From Smallanthus sonchifolius (taxonomy: Eukaryota > Streptophyta > Magnoliopsida > Asterales > Asteraceae), in the NCBI GenBank assembly GCA_023525975.1, contig CM042029.1, positions 84,426,849 to 84,490,848 of the forward strand: 64,000 nt of DNA. The letters run 5' to 3'. Each line of letters opens with the position of its first letter. The first letter of the stretch is position 1. This document shows, one piece after another, positions 35,205 to 46,236 of this stretch. The position numbers were made by a program, and so were the translations under genes. The notes under the pieces were generated by a model. It made no database searches and was not told the origin of the DNA. It saw nothing but the letters and a program-made list of their open reading frames with translations.

Positions 35205-35320
35205 GCCGAGGGTCTCAGTTGGGAGCAACCTCTCTATCCCTTGAGATAGAGGAAAGGTTTGCCCTCGTCCAACCTTCCCCAACCCTACCTGTCGCTTCTA
35301 CTATATGTAGGATTTTAGTA
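35205..35320 (+). mobile_element. Au-SINE-like 3' segment
   Basis: gagccgagggtctcagttgg, then ctctctatccc, ggtttgccctcgtcc and cttccccaaccc resemble the body of the widespread Au SINE family. The tRNA-like head and the usual tail are not clear. Confidence 0.45.
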
Positions 35321-35325
35321 GGTCA

Positions 35326-35567
35326 GTATAGTCAAAAGCGCACGAGAAGCATGCCTAGGCGGTCGAGGACCTTCCTCTAGGCGCGCTCCTCAGGCGATGC
35401 ATTTTTTTAATCTAAAAGGGTTAAAAAAATAAATCTATGCCTATTCTCTATACAAACATATATATAAAATATACATTATTTTTCCTATCATCGCGCTTTT
35501 TCTTGTCTTGGACTCGCGTGTGACTAGGCAACAGACAAACCCTTTACACCTTGAGTGCGCCTTGTGA
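35326..35567. mobile_element. Probable hAT-like MITE
   Basis: Imperfect inverted ends (tagtcaaaagcgcac / gtgcgccttgtgactt) around an AT-rich core; internal gcctaggcggtcg-type sequence resembles the MITE in the ceramide synthase intron. Edges approximate. Confidence 0.4.
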
Positions 35568-35575
35568 CTTTCACT

Positions 35576-35724
35576 CATAAGCGGACCTATGTATAAGATA
35601 TGGGAGGCGGTTCCCTCCATGAATTTTTTTACTTTGCAATCGTCCCCCATTCCATGAAAAAAATTTAGTGTTATATATCGCTAGTCAACCGACCCCCATG
35701 AAAATTTTTCTTGGTCCGCCACTG
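35576..35724. mobile_element. hAT-type MITE near the ceramide synthase 3' end
   Basis: Exact 8-bp duplication CTTTCACT at 35568-35575 and 35725-35732; inverted ends cataagcggacc and ggtccgccactg. It ends 61 bp downstream of the ceramide synthase stop, so it may lie in the transcript's 3' end. Confidence 0.8.
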
Positions 35725-35784
35725 CTTTCACTACTATGCTCTATGTGATAACTGAAGTTACCTTCTTTCTACAAGAATCATCAA

Positions 35785-38596
35785 TCAATCTTCATGTTCC
35801 TGATCACTTTCAGAATCTGCAAAAGAGAAACACAGGAATACCTCAATAAAAACTACACATAAAAATGTAACCATAATCTTTAATAGTTATACTAGTCCAA
35901 AATATCCCCTCATTATATCATTTTATGGGGTGTTTTAGATATCCAAATAATTGTCAAATGCTTCTGTTAATCCAAAAATTGATAATGCTTTGAACTATAA
36001 ACAAGTAAATACTTACCTGAACGAACATCTTCACTAATTTTGCCTCTATCTTGAATTTGTTTAACAAGCATTCGGTATATAAGCACCCACCAATATATGT
36101 GAAGAACGAGCAAGCAGAAAAGAAGGGTATTAAACAAATAATAGTAGATTGGTCCCAACGTCTCATACGTGTCTGTATCCAACACTGGAACAATTTCATA
36201 ACTGCAGCAAATAATTTGAATCTCGATATTATTTCACATTTGAAGAAAGAATATTAGATATTTTATAAATCCATAGTTACCATTTTAGTCTAACCTTGTA
36301 CTCCATAGGATCCAAAACGGGTAATAAATAAGGCGAAGGATTATCCATGCAAGCACAAATAATATAAATGAAAAACTGGCGAGTGTTTCTGCGCCACTAT
36401 ATTTAGACATCTTTCCTACTTCAAGAAACACATCATTGGCATCATGAAGAGCCAAAACAACTGAACCAACACGCACGAACCTACAAGAAAAATATATAAA
36501 AAAATAAACTTAATGTAAAAACGAGTAATTTTATAAGCCTTAAGTTGCGTGATACTAATAACTTTCACCATGGTTTTAAGATGAAAATCAAGAGTTTATT
36601 AGGTCAGGTTTGCACTTTGAGCTTGGTGTGTTACAAATAGCATATACTCATAAAATATATGAATTATGCAATACAACATCATATCATTAATTTAACTAAA
36701 ATGTATAGAAAAGTATAAAAACATAGCAGTGACGTTTACACCAATAGGATAACGATAACACCTAAAGCCCGTAGCAACAGGTTGACCATATAAACTTCAA
36801 ATCAACTTAAAACCATGATGAAAGTTATCAGGTTGTGCTTTGGGCTTGAGGTGTTACCTATTCCCATACTCCCACCAGTTAGCAGGGTATTGGTGGGCCC
36901 CGTGAATTTTCCCTGACATGTTCTTATGTTAACTATATCGTGTAGCATACCATATGTGATATTACCTGGTAATATAAGACACTGTGATGAGAATTAAAGT
37001 TGCAACATGATGGCCCATTGAAACACCAAAATCAGATCGCCTTGTTTCCCAGAAAATCAAAGCGAAGATGGAGTACATGTAGAATCCACCCGTATACATG
37101 TAAAGACCTTTTAATTTTAACCTGAAAATCGACCCATTAAACCGTGGCTCAACCAACTTCAGAAAACCGGAATTATGAAAAGAACCAGAGTGCATAAAAA
37201 GTTACACTAGATCTTACTTTGCTTTCTGGTCAGGCCATTTCTGGTTGCCCGGACCTACCCAAAAGTAGATAGTTTTAGTGAACCATGGCTCGTTATGAGT
37301 TACAGCCAAAGCTAGAATTTCCGCAGAAAGATAATAAACACATTTCCATGCTGATTCCTTAAATTTTCGTATCCTTTTAGTCCTTTCTTCTGTCTCGACT
37401 TCTAGTTTTTGCTGCACTTTTCCAAACATTAATCGCCTTGCGATGCCCTAAAAATGTGATTCAGTTATAAATCAACACACGAGTGGATCTGAAGTTAGTG
37501 TTTGGAAGGGTTTTTGCTGTTTGGAATATCAAATAATCAGGTAAACAATTGTTTGAGTCATAGTTGTCAAAAACGCGTGAGGCGCGCGCCTAGGCACGGA
37601 GCACCAGTTGTGCCTCGCCTAGAAAGGTGCGCTTTTAGGCCCTGAGGCGCGTTTTACGGCCAGATTCAGCCCAAAACGTCGCCTGAACTTGTTTCAAACC
37701 CCTAATCATGCCTGGAATCAACCTTAAAAAGCCTAAACTAGCCCTAAACAAGCCTAAAACATGTCTAAAACCCCTAAAAATTAAATTTTTATACTACGCA
37801 CTTAGCTTAAAAAAGCCCTCGCTTTTTTTGCGCCTTATGCTCCCGACGAGGCCTTTGCGCCTAGACAACTATGGTTTGAGTGTTTGGTAGATTCTAACTA
37901 TTTAAGGATTTTACATGTAATATCTGGCCTCTCATACCAACTAAACACTCAGAGCTCACGAATATGTTTTTGGTTGTGTGAGTAAAAACTTCTTAGGAGG
38001 TCACCCATCCCATGATTGCTCCCACCCAAGCACGCTTAACCAATATTATCCGTTTTGCCCACTCGGAGCTCATGAATATGTTTTTGGTTGCCCGAGTGAG
38101 GTCACCCATCCCAGAATTGCCCTTCACCCAAGCAGACGTAACTATGGAGTTCTCCTCCCGTCCACATCCGATATGCCCAAAACACCTTGTTGGTGATATT
38201 TGAGGTCCTGTATTCTTTATGAACCCAGAATCTCTTCTTTCCAAAGCCAATGTGGATTAGAATCAATTTCACTACACCGAAACACTAACAAACTTACTAA
38301 TTATTATCCATGGCTTGAAAATGCAATAATCAGATAATCACTTTCCAAACACAGCTTTAGCATCATAGATTTAGGGATAACTATTTCTTGATCTAAGAAA
38401 TCGGCTGATCTCTATTTTGCAATCAAAATTAAAAAACCTAATTCGTAACAAAATTCAATAAAATTACCTCGAAAACAAATTGGTCGAGCAAATAGCGAAG
38501 AATTGGGAAGAAGACAGCAAACAGAGGAAGAACAGCAAAATCTTGGTAAGTTGGGTAGGATTCATGTTCGAAATCGATTGATGAAAGAATATCCAT
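35785..38596 (-). CDS. Ceramide synthase (LAG1/LOH family, ASC1-like)
   Basis: Acyl-CoA-dependent ceramide synthase of the endoplasmic reticulum, joining a fatty acyl chain to a sphingoid base. Six exons on the minus strand: 38596-38468, 37447-37218, 37121-36966, 36480-36295, 36201-36017, 35816-35785. All introns are GT-AG, the frame is open throughout and the product is 305 aa, normal for plant LOH proteins. Membrane segments include residues 20-38, and the TLC domain carries MGHHVATLI (double His about 157-158) and the Lag1 motif HDANDVFLEVGKMSKY (about 184-199). The C-terminus is acidic (SDSESDQEHED). The start is the first ATG of the expected N-terminus MDILSSIDFEHESYP. Intron 1 holds a hAT MITE and a Cassandra-like segment. 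ASC1 in this family confers resistance to AAL-type sphinganine-analogue toxins; which paralogue this is cannot be told here. Confidence 0.93.
37559..37873. mobile_element. hAT-type MITE in intron 1 of the ceramide synthase
   Basis: Inverted ends catagttgtc / gacaactatg flanked by an exact 8-bp duplication GTTTGAGT (37551-37558 and 37874-37881). GC-rich ends (aacgcgtgaggcgcgcgcct) fold back; 315 bp. Confidence 0.85.
37930..38260 (-). mobile_element. Cassandra-type LTR sequence with 5S rRNA-derived boxes
   Basis: On the minus strand, gttaagcgtgcttgggtggg...gggatgggtgacctcct (about 38042-37996) matches the 3' half of plant 5S rRNA, including its internal promoter region. A second, weaker copy (agttacgtctgcttgggtga..gggatgggtgacctc) lies at about 38145-38093. 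Both are followed by the same caaccaaaaacatattc-tgagctc block. Cassandra TRIM retrotransposons carry 5S sequence in their LTRs, so I assign this to that group. It lies within intron 1 of the ceramide synthase and in the same orientation. Confidence 0.7.
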
Positions 38597-38784
38597 TTGG
38601 TTAGTTGTTTTGTGTTTGAATTCATGGTGATGGTTTTGGGGGTATATTAATCCAGAGGCGTCAAAGAGGAATGAATACTTTCAATCACAGCAATGTTAAC
38701 GTGAATACTTTTGGTTGGCGGAAACGTGTTACTCGGGTCCCATATCGAGGTGGTTCTACGCATGTTCGGTTGTGTATCTTTTCC

Positions 38785-38796
38785 TTTATAAATACT
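38785..38796 (-). promoter_or_regulatory. Candidate TATA box of the ceramide synthase gene
   Basis: The minus strand reads agtatttataaagg about 190 bp upstream of the ATG. It lies in the target duplication of the adjacent SINE, so a second partial copy exists at 39089-39105. Transcription start not determined. Confidence 0.35.
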
Positions 38797-38802
38797 TTAA
38801 TT

Positions 38803-39088
38803 TCTTTTTTGACCGCAAACATTCAATGCTGTTACGTCGCACTCTCTGTCACATGACAGAGACTCGTCTAATTCCGGTCAATATGTTATCTTAACCGGGC
38901 CTATTTGGCGTCAGAGATAGAGAACATCCAAGGAAAAATCTCACCCAATACGGCCCCTTCCGGGCTTGAGGTAGAGAGTCGAGGCTCGAACCCGGTGCCG
39001 TAGAAACTAATGTAGATGGCAGGGATTGAACCTGGGTCACTAGGAACACTAGGTCTCTTCCTTACCACTCCACCACTAACTCATTGGG
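38803..39088 (-). mobile_element. tRNA-derived SINE upstream of the ceramide synthase
   Basis: On the minus strand: box A tagtggtggagtggtaag, box B ggttcaatccc, a ~200-bp body and an A-rich end (ggtcaaaaaagaa). The 17-bp duplication ttataaatactttaatt is exact at 38786-38802 and 39089-39105. Same transcriptional orientation as the gene. Confidence 0.85.
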
Positions 39089-39105
39089 TTATAAATACTT
39101 TAATT

Positions 39106-39867
39106 AATATATTCTAGTTGGTGGTTCAATGATTTTTTATGAACACCAAGGTTTGATAATGTTATCCGTTAAAGTCTCACCCTCAATAGAATTAAGAAGT
39201 TTGTCTTTCAAAAAATTAATTAATATACCAATAATTTATTGTATGATTAAACTATGAGTAAGAATTATGCTTGCATGTGTCGATGTGGGGTGTTAAACCG
39301 CGAAGCAAATTAATGTCATTGAAATCTTATAAAATACAGTCATAGGAAAACGAAACCGGTAAAAAAGTTATCGTTTACAAAATAAATAAACTTTTACGCA
39401 AATCCATGTGTGGCAGCGAAATAACTAGTAATATTTCAAAAAATGTATACAAAAAACGAAACCGTTAAAAAAAGTTCACAGGAAAAAAAATTAGAAAAAT
39501 AAAGCAAAGCCGTTTGAAAAAGTAAAGACTTCAAAAATTCATAATGTCGTTATACAGAAGTGATTAGATAACTTGCACTCTATCACGCATAATTATGTTA
39601 TGATTGTGAGAATACCATGTCTCGTAATGTTTGTCAGGTATGTGTCTTTTTTTAGAGGTTGATTTGTGTACTACATACGGGATGAAAAATATCAATACAT
39701 AAAACTGTTAAATGTTTATGTATATATTTTATAGGTGTAAAAATGTATTACACATACTATGGATAGAAAACAAAATTCAAAATACGTAAAAAGTAATGTA
39801 TAATTAGGTTTCAAAAATATGTTAATTACTATTTAATATACTTTGACTTTTATTTACCATTTGGTTA
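39106..39867. other. AT-rich intergenic sequence
   Basis: No gene or element boundary recognised. Confidence 0.55.
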
Positions 39868-39876
39868 AAAATTAAA

Positions 39877-41002
39877 GAGTAAAGTGTCATTTTCGTCCAT
39901 GTGGTTTGGTCATTTTAGTACTTTCATTCAAAAACGTTTTTTTTTTAGCTTTTTCGTCCTTGACTTTTCAAAATCTAACCATTTTTATCCAAATGACTAA
40001 CTTCGTTAAATTTTTAACGTTAACTCAAGGACAATTTGGTCTTTTCAAATATTTATTTTTTAACCAATGTTTTATTCCACTGTATTCCCCCGTTACATTT
40101 GGCCGGACCTTTTTCTTTCTCTTCTCGGTTCTCGCATTCGATTAACCTGGTTCAAGAAAGGCCTTATCAAATCACTGAGAAGGAAAAACTTATTCTCCGA
40201 CTGATACACCATCTTATAAATGTTTATCTTTTTCCCAAGGGTATGCAAAATTATCATAAAAATATAACTCCTCTTCTCTTTTATGCAATGTGGGTAGCTT
40301 AACAACTTTTTGATTCTCATGCTTACCTTCATCATCTTCTGAATCTGAAACGTACATTCTCTTTTGCCTCTTGGTGTAATACTTCCTTAAGGATTTATTT
40401 ACAACTTGATTTTGTGTGGGTGATGGTGGTGTTGATTCGAAAGTTAATTTCATATCAACCCAGTCGCCAAACCCTAGCTGGGAGTCTGGAGGGGTGGAAT
40501 TTGGGGGTGAAGGTGGGCGGCGGTGACGAGGGTGGTGGTGGTGGGGTGGGGTTTGAGGTGGGCGGGTGATTATCCTTTCGTATTGGAAGGGAAAGGGGGT
40601 TTTGGTGGTGGAATATGGATGTAAAGATTGTGATATGAAAGGTTTGCAGGGTGGTTTTGTACAGCAGGAAGATATGAGTCGAGGGAGGAAGGAGGCGATA
40701 AATGATGCACGGGTTATGCAATTCAATTTTGCATGAATTGATTGCAGTGGTGGAGAGGTGGTTTGAGTGATGGAAAGAACCAAAAGGTCCTAGGAATGAA
40801 GGGGAATAAAAGATTGGTTAAACAAAATAATTTTTAAAAAGACTAATCTGCCCCTGATTTAACGTTAAAATTTTAACGAAGTTAGTTAGCTGGATAAAAA
40901 TGGTTAGATTTTGAAAAGTCAGGGACGAAAAAGCTAAAAAAAAATTTTGGATGAAAGTGGCTAAAATGGTCAAACCACAGGGACGAAAATGGCACTTTAC
41001 TC
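39877..41002. mobile_element. Pack-MULE-like element carrying a host gene fragment
   Basis: Long terminal inverted repeats of about 150 bp start gagtaaagtgtcattttcgt and end ggacgaaaatggcactttac-tc. The flanking 9-bp duplication AAAATTAAA is exact (39868-39876 and 41003-41011), the size typical of Mutator-like elements. There is no transposase. The interior holds most of a coding region on the minus strand (next feature). The TIR family recurs as the MITE at 51915-52234. Confidence 0.85.
40105..40783 (-). pseudogene. Captured gene fragment (likely organelle-targeted protein)
   Basis: The minus-strand frame from 40783 gives 189 codons: a Ser/Thr/Pro/Arg-rich, acid-poor N-terminus like a plastid or mitochondrial transit peptide, a Pro/His-rich linker, then LGFGDWVDMKLTFES, LRKYYTKRQKRMYVSDSEDD and FYDNFAYPWEKDKH. 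The frame then breaks and sense continues in another frame (KMVYQSENKFF). It stops against the inverted repeat. I do not recognise the parent protein. Being enclosed by MULE ends and frame-broken, it is most likely a captured, non-functional copy, though transcription is possible. Confidence 0.6.
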
Positions 41003-41096
41003 AAAATTAAAAGTTACATGATAAAATATAATTTAAAATAAATATGTTTTATTAGTATTTTTTTTTAAATATATTATTATTAAAAGATATATATAT

Positions 41097-41430
41097 AGGG
41101 GAGGGATCAAGAGAAAACCACAAAGTTAAGCGAAAACCGAGAAAACCACATCATTTCAAGCAATTTTTTTATTTACGTATATGTATCCAAAAATAATTTT
41201 TTTGATTTACGTATACGTAACCGCAATTTTTTTGTTTTATGTTTACATATACGTAACACTATGTGTAAAAATGTTTTTTGGTAAAAATGTTTAATATTAC
41301 ATTCATACTCTTATAAATAAATAAAAATAAAATAAAATAAAAAATAAATATTATTATATGATTGGGTAAAATTGGTTTTTTAGTGGTTTTCTCGGTTTTC
41401 GCCTAACTTGTGGTTTTCTCTAGAACCCTC

Positions 41431-41434
<4 letters not shown>
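41097..41434. mobile_element. MITE with ~54-bp near-perfect inverted ends
   Basis: Left end aggggagggatcaagagaaa...accacaaagtta...gcgaaaaccgagaaaaccac; the right end is its inverse with few changes (gtggttttctcggttttcgc...ccctcccct). It lies between TA-rich tracts, so a TA-type duplication fits but cannot be counted exactly. Confidence 0.75.

Positions 41435-41468
<34 letters not shown>
41435..41468. repeat. (AT)n microsatellite
   Basis: About 17 AT/TA units at the left edge of the viral sequence. Confidence 0.95.
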
Positions 41469-41471
<3 letters not shown>

Positions 41472-41609
41472 TAAGGGATATGATATGAAGATAAGGAATT
41501 ATAGTGTTAGAGATAAGCTAAAGAGGGTAGGAAAATTTTAATGTGCCATGAGGGGATTGAAAGATTTCTTATTATTGATATTTCTCGGTGTGTTTTTACA
41601 ACTGAGACT

Positions 41610-41626
41610 AATGCCTTCTTTTATAG
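41610..41626 (-). promoter_or_regulatory. Viral promoter TATA-like box
   Basis: The minus strand reads atgcctataaaagaaggc in the non-coding region after the second ORF, where the pregenomic RNA promoter of caulimovirids lies. An as-1-like pair (aacgtaag...atgacg on the minus strand, 41832-41852) is ~215 bp upstream. Activity is untested. Confidence 0.5.
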
Positions 41627-41845
41627 GCATAGAATACAAAATACAACAAAAAAGAAAAGAACGCGATAATACGCACTATCCTAAAGTAAAGAAAAATAAA
41701 CTGATACAAATTAATGATGAAAAAGACAAAAAAACTCTTTATGGACAATTATCATATCGTGCTGTAAACTTTGTCGGGAATATGTTTTTTCCTGTGTAAT
41801 CACACATCCTTTTTTGATAATTAGTCTTCTACGTCATGACTTACG

Positions 41846-43660
41846 TTAGAAGTCCTTGTGTGTACTGTCAACAGACGTTGGTGATCGTGGATTTGTATCT
41901 TCACTTTCTTCCAGGTCAATAATATGATCTAGTTCTAACGTATCGCCTTCACCTACGAATGGCAAAATCATAATCCAAATTAGATCTGAGTAAATCTGTA
42001 TATAATGGTCTTCTCCTAATAATCTGAATCTTTTCAAGGGAAAATGACCAGTTATCTTAGGAGTTTGTTGATGCTCTTTGATGAATGATTCAAAAGTCTA
42101 TATATGAGTATCTCTTTCTATTAACCATGTAATATTGGCAAAATCTGGGTTTGGGTTAACAGCGATATTTTGTAGTTGGTTTTTGTAGGGAAAAGCTGAA
42201 GCAAAAATGCTCTGTGTATTAGATCTGTGGTCTACGAAAATTCTTTTTCTTGTTGGCTTGTATGTGTGTGCGGATGCAAAGGGAAATGATGAAAAAATTT
42301 TGCAACTGACTGTAGGGATTTTTGACCGAGAAGCTATGTTTTGTGCGACCATCGTGAATTTTTCTCCTAATCTATCAAGGAGATTTTCTGTCTTGCTGTT
42401 TAGTTTGAATTCAAGGAAATCGATCATACCATGATGGTAGAATTGAACAATTTGGTCGTCAGACATCTGTATAGGATAGCTAATCCGTAGAAGAAGAAGT
42501 CTCGTTCCTTCTCCTTCGTCATTCGTTCTTTCTACTATTCTAATTCCTGTGTTGGGTGTGTCTTGAAAAGCAAGATCAATAATTTATTGTTGTAAATTGT
42601 ATAAAATTATTGGAAATTCTGAACAAACTTTTTGTGAAATAATGTGTTCAAATTCTGGGAATCTGTTAATGACTGCCTTTAAACACTGTCTCCATGGTGT
42701 ATCAAGCATTCTTATTCTGAACGCTTCATAGCTTATATTTTTAGGAACTGTTTTTTCTTTTTTTCTCGAGTCTGTGTATATACTGTTTATTTTTTGCCTC
42801 GAGTATAGCCACTTTTTGTTTTATGAGGCTATTTTCAATATGGGATGATATATGATGTGTATCTTGTCCTTTTTTCATCAGCTATTCATGAAGCTTTGCA
42901 ATTACTTTCTCCTGAGTTTTAATTATTTGTTCAGGATTAATTTTTGTTATTTCAGAAAATGTTTGAACTTCTTCTGGCTCAATATAGAAACTATTTATGC
43001 CAAAATGTTCTCTGGCTGTTTTTAAAGCTTCTGTAAAATTGTAAAAACCTTTGTAAATGGGATTTGGACACTGTATAAATTTTGTAACTGTCTCCCATTT
43101 ATTGAAGATTCCAATTTTTGTTCCTCGAAAAATGATGTGGTGAATAAACTTTGATTGTTGTTTTTGGGGAATTTTTTAGCTTTGCTCATGAAAGTAAATG
43201 CTTAATGCATTTAAAACATTTACTTTGAATGTCGAAGCCTGTGGCATGGTTTGAATATGCCAAAGGTTGTCTAACAAGCATTGCTGCTTATCTGTTAGCT
43301 TCATTCCAACAATTGGACGAAACTTTGTATTGGGGTCATTACATTGTTGTAAACCGTAATTTTCTAACGTAATAACCGAACTTTGTGTAGAATATGCATT
43401 AGCCCTTTGTTTAGTGTGTATATTTTTTGGTCTCTGATTAACAGAACCTTGGCTGTTTACTGGGTTGTAATATCGTAGGACAGTGTCTAACCCAGTAATT
43501 GATGCTGGTAGCTTTCTAGAACTTTGTACTCTGTCGGCCTTTATAGCTTGGCTCAAAATCTTTTCTGTCTGTTCTTCTTCAGATGATATACTCATCGGAG
43601 AAATAGTCCTTCTAGTCTGTATAATCTTTGCTTTCCCTTTATCTTTCATTTCCATCTGAA
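41846..43660 (-). pseudogene. Caulimovirid second ORF (broken)
   Basis: Minus-strand frames at 43660-43176, 42466-42098 and 42037-41846, separated by stops and shifts, follow the RNase H region. They start with a Lys-rich MEMKDKGKAKIIQTRR and end with an acidic LELDHIIDLEESED stretch. No domain is recognised. Position matches the ORF of unknown function downstream of the polyprotein in florendovirus-like genomes. The 42470-43175 part is open only in short pieces. Confidence 0.55.
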
Positions 43661-44290
43661 AAAATATCTTATTAATGTTTCGGGACAACATGTCGGCTAT
43701 CCTATTATTTTTTCCTTTGATATGTTCAAAATTTATATGATATCCATGACCTTGTATAGTATTTTATAAATTGACCCACCTTGTTCTGTTTACCTTTTTA
43801 CTCTGGTCATTTTTTTATAAATTTTATGATTGTTTCACAATCTGTTCTGACTGTGAACTCATTATGTAAATAAATTTTGAATTTTTCTAAAACATTGATT
43901 AATGCTTGGATTTCAAAATCTATGCTTGTCTAGTTAGTTTTGTTTTGAAAATTTCTACTGGAGTATGCATAAATTTTTTCTTCTGTTTTTGAGCTATATT
44001 TAGTTGGTCTTTAGAGAACAGCTCCCCATCCCTCTTTACATCCATCTGTTTCAATAATAATATAATCTGTAACTAGTGGTAATTCTAATGGACCAATAGT
44101 TTTTATAGCATTTTTAATTTTTTAAACTAATTTAATATCTTCTGTGTTAAAATATCTTTGCCCATTTTTATGGTTTTACTGTATAAGGGACCTACTAATT
44201 TTGATAAATTTGAGATAAATTTTCTAGCATAATTTATTAGTCTTAAAAAGGCTTGTATTTGTTTTAAATTTTCAAATTTTTCTGGAAAAT
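43661..44290 (-). pseudogene. Caulimovirid RNase H region (broken)
   Basis: Degraded minus-strand sequence follows the reverse transcriptase; its end reads NFEHIKGKNNRIADMLSR, the conserved final helix region of retroviral-type RNase H, before the second ORF. Several stops lie within. Confidence 0.7.
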
Positions 44291-44990
44291 CTAATTTTTT
44301 GTAGAAATATGTGACTGTAATTCTATATTTCCATTTCCCAACTCTAAACCAAGAAAAGATATTTTTCTTTTAAAGAGTTCCATTTTTCTTTTTGAGATTA
44401 TCATACCATGTTTTTTTATTTCTTCAAATATTTGTTCTAGATGTTGCTCATGCTCCTGTACTGTTTCACTTGCAACTAAAATGTCATCAATGTATACTAA
44501 GCAAAATTCATATTTTAAGAATATACTATCCATAAATCTTTGAAAAATGGATGGAGCGGTTTTTAGTCCAAAACTAAAGACATTCCATTCATACTGTCCT
44601 TCTGAACATGTAAAGGTTGTCCATGGTTTAAAACTTTCTTCTAGCTGTAATTGGTTATAACCTGATTTAAATCGAACTTTAAGAAAACCTTCTTATTTTG
44701 TATTAGATTTAATAAACTATCTTTACTAGGGATGTTATAACCATCATCTTCTGTATTATCGTTTAGACGTTTATAATTGTATACTATTCTTGCCTTTCCT
44801 CTTTTTACTTCGCTGTGATTTCTTACTAAAAACGCTGATGATCTGTGCGGACTTTCCGATTTTCTTATTAATTTTTTATTTATCATTTCAAATATTTGTT
44901 TTTTAAATTCTTGTTTATCTAATAGACTGTATTCTATATTAACCGTTCTAATTGTTATATCAGGCTTTTTGAGTTTAAATTTACATATAT
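44291..44990 (-). pseudogene. Caulimovirid reverse transcriptase (broken)
   Basis: Recognisable motifs in order are SESPHRSSAFLVRNHSE and RIVYNYKRLND (fingers), FLKFDLNQ (first catalytic Asp region), and FCLVYIDDILVASE with the catalytic YIDD box, then FLGLELGNG. The frame is split between 44641 and 44533. It is viral rather than gypsy by context: zinc knuckle, coat protein and no integrase. Confidence 0.85.
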
Positions 44991-45018
44991 GATTTACCCT
45001 TGACTTTGTTATATCTTC

Positions 45019-45636
45019 TCATGTTAACCCTAGCTTTTCCAAATGTAGAATTATAGGATGATTTATATTTTTTGTTATATCTTTACCTTTTTCAAGTTCA
45101 TGGTTTAAAAATTCTGTTAGTAGCCTGATGCTTTCATTTTCTATTAAACTTTGTTTGTTATTGGTTTGCTTTAGAAATTCTAAGCTTCTGTTTTTTCCTT
45201 GTCTTTGTATGATTTCTGTTGTGTTATTATATCTGATTGTTGGGAATGTGTATATGTGTTTACTGAGTGTTATGAATTTTTTTGTTAATGTAATAGATCC
45301 ATTTAATCCTAGTAAAAAGTTTAGTCCTAAAACAAAGTCTTTAGATTTTATATGTCGAGGGTTTATGTTAATATGTGGTATTTCATATTTTATACTATAA
45401 TTTTTTGAGAAATCTAAGAATTGTATTCCTACTGGTTCTAGATAATGTGTAATTGAGATTAATCTATCTTCAATTGTTCTGCTTACTAATTGATATGTTA
45501 GTTTTTTATGATATTCTATTGGAGATATACTATGTGATATCAAACTTTTAGTGGCTCCTGTGTCTACTAATGTTGTTAAATCAATAAATTTGTTATGGTC
45601 TAACCATAATCTACACTGTATGTTTATCATGTTCAT
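45019..45636 (-). pseudogene. Caulimovirid aspartic protease region
   Basis: A 205-codon open stretch has the retropepsin active site LVDTGATKSLIS (residues 22-33) and LGLNFLLGLNGSI further on, matching the second conserved retropepsin motif. It is the longest uninterrupted viral frame left. In the virus this domain cleaves the polyprotein. Confidence 0.8.
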
Positions 45637-45740
45637 TGTTCCTTGTGTTTATACATATACCAGCTCATTTTCTTCTGTAGACATTTGTACTATTTCGTGC
45701 TGAATTTCCTTTTTCTTTTGGATGTGATCTTCTAATTCTT

Positions 45741-46031
45741 TTATTCTGTTTTCCATATTTTTTTTATCTTAAGATCATGTAATTCTATTATTAAGTCTAG
45801 TTTTTCTATCTTATCTTCTAATTTTGCTGTACTACTGCTTGCATTTATTTTTATTACTTTCTCTATGTTTTCATTGTATAATTTTTTAAGACATATACAA
45901 CAAATTTCGTTAAAACATTTGTTACATTGTAGTCTTTTTTCTATGCTTGTATAATATCCACAGTTGTAACATTTTATATGGTTATTTCCTTTTTGACTTA
46001 TCCAATTGTGTATACATTCTTCTGTATTCAT
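45741..46031 (-). pseudogene. Viral Cys-rich segment
   Basis: 96 codons with paired cysteines (CYNCGYY, CNKCFNEICCICLKK) of zinc-ribbon type and a charged coiled-coil-like tail (KLEDKIEKLDLIIELHDLKI). Lies between coat/zinc-knuckle and protease regions. Function unknown. Confidence 0.55.
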
Positions 46032-46185
46032 ATAGGTATATGTGACTTTTGTTATTGGCTGCTCGTCTTCAATATAAATACTGTAAACAGATTCGTTTCC
46101 TGAATCGTCTGTTTTTATAATTTCTATTTCATAGTCATTTAATTGTTCTATTAAGTTTGATCTTTTTGTATTTTTGTTTTTATTT

Positions 46186-46236
46186 GGGCATCTATTTGCT
46201 AGATGGCTCTCATCATCACAAATAAAACATTTGCAT
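46186..46236 (-). pseudogene. Coat-protein zinc knuckle (CCHC)
   Basis: The minus-strand frame reads CFICDDESHLANRC, a Cx2Cx4Hx4C knuckle, the RNA-binding motif at the end of caulimovirid coat proteins. Confidence 0.8.

Noticed and set aside
37930..38260. Functional 5S rRNA gene
   Set aside because: Only the 3' half is recognisable, with substitutions, in two partial copies with Cassandra-like flanks.
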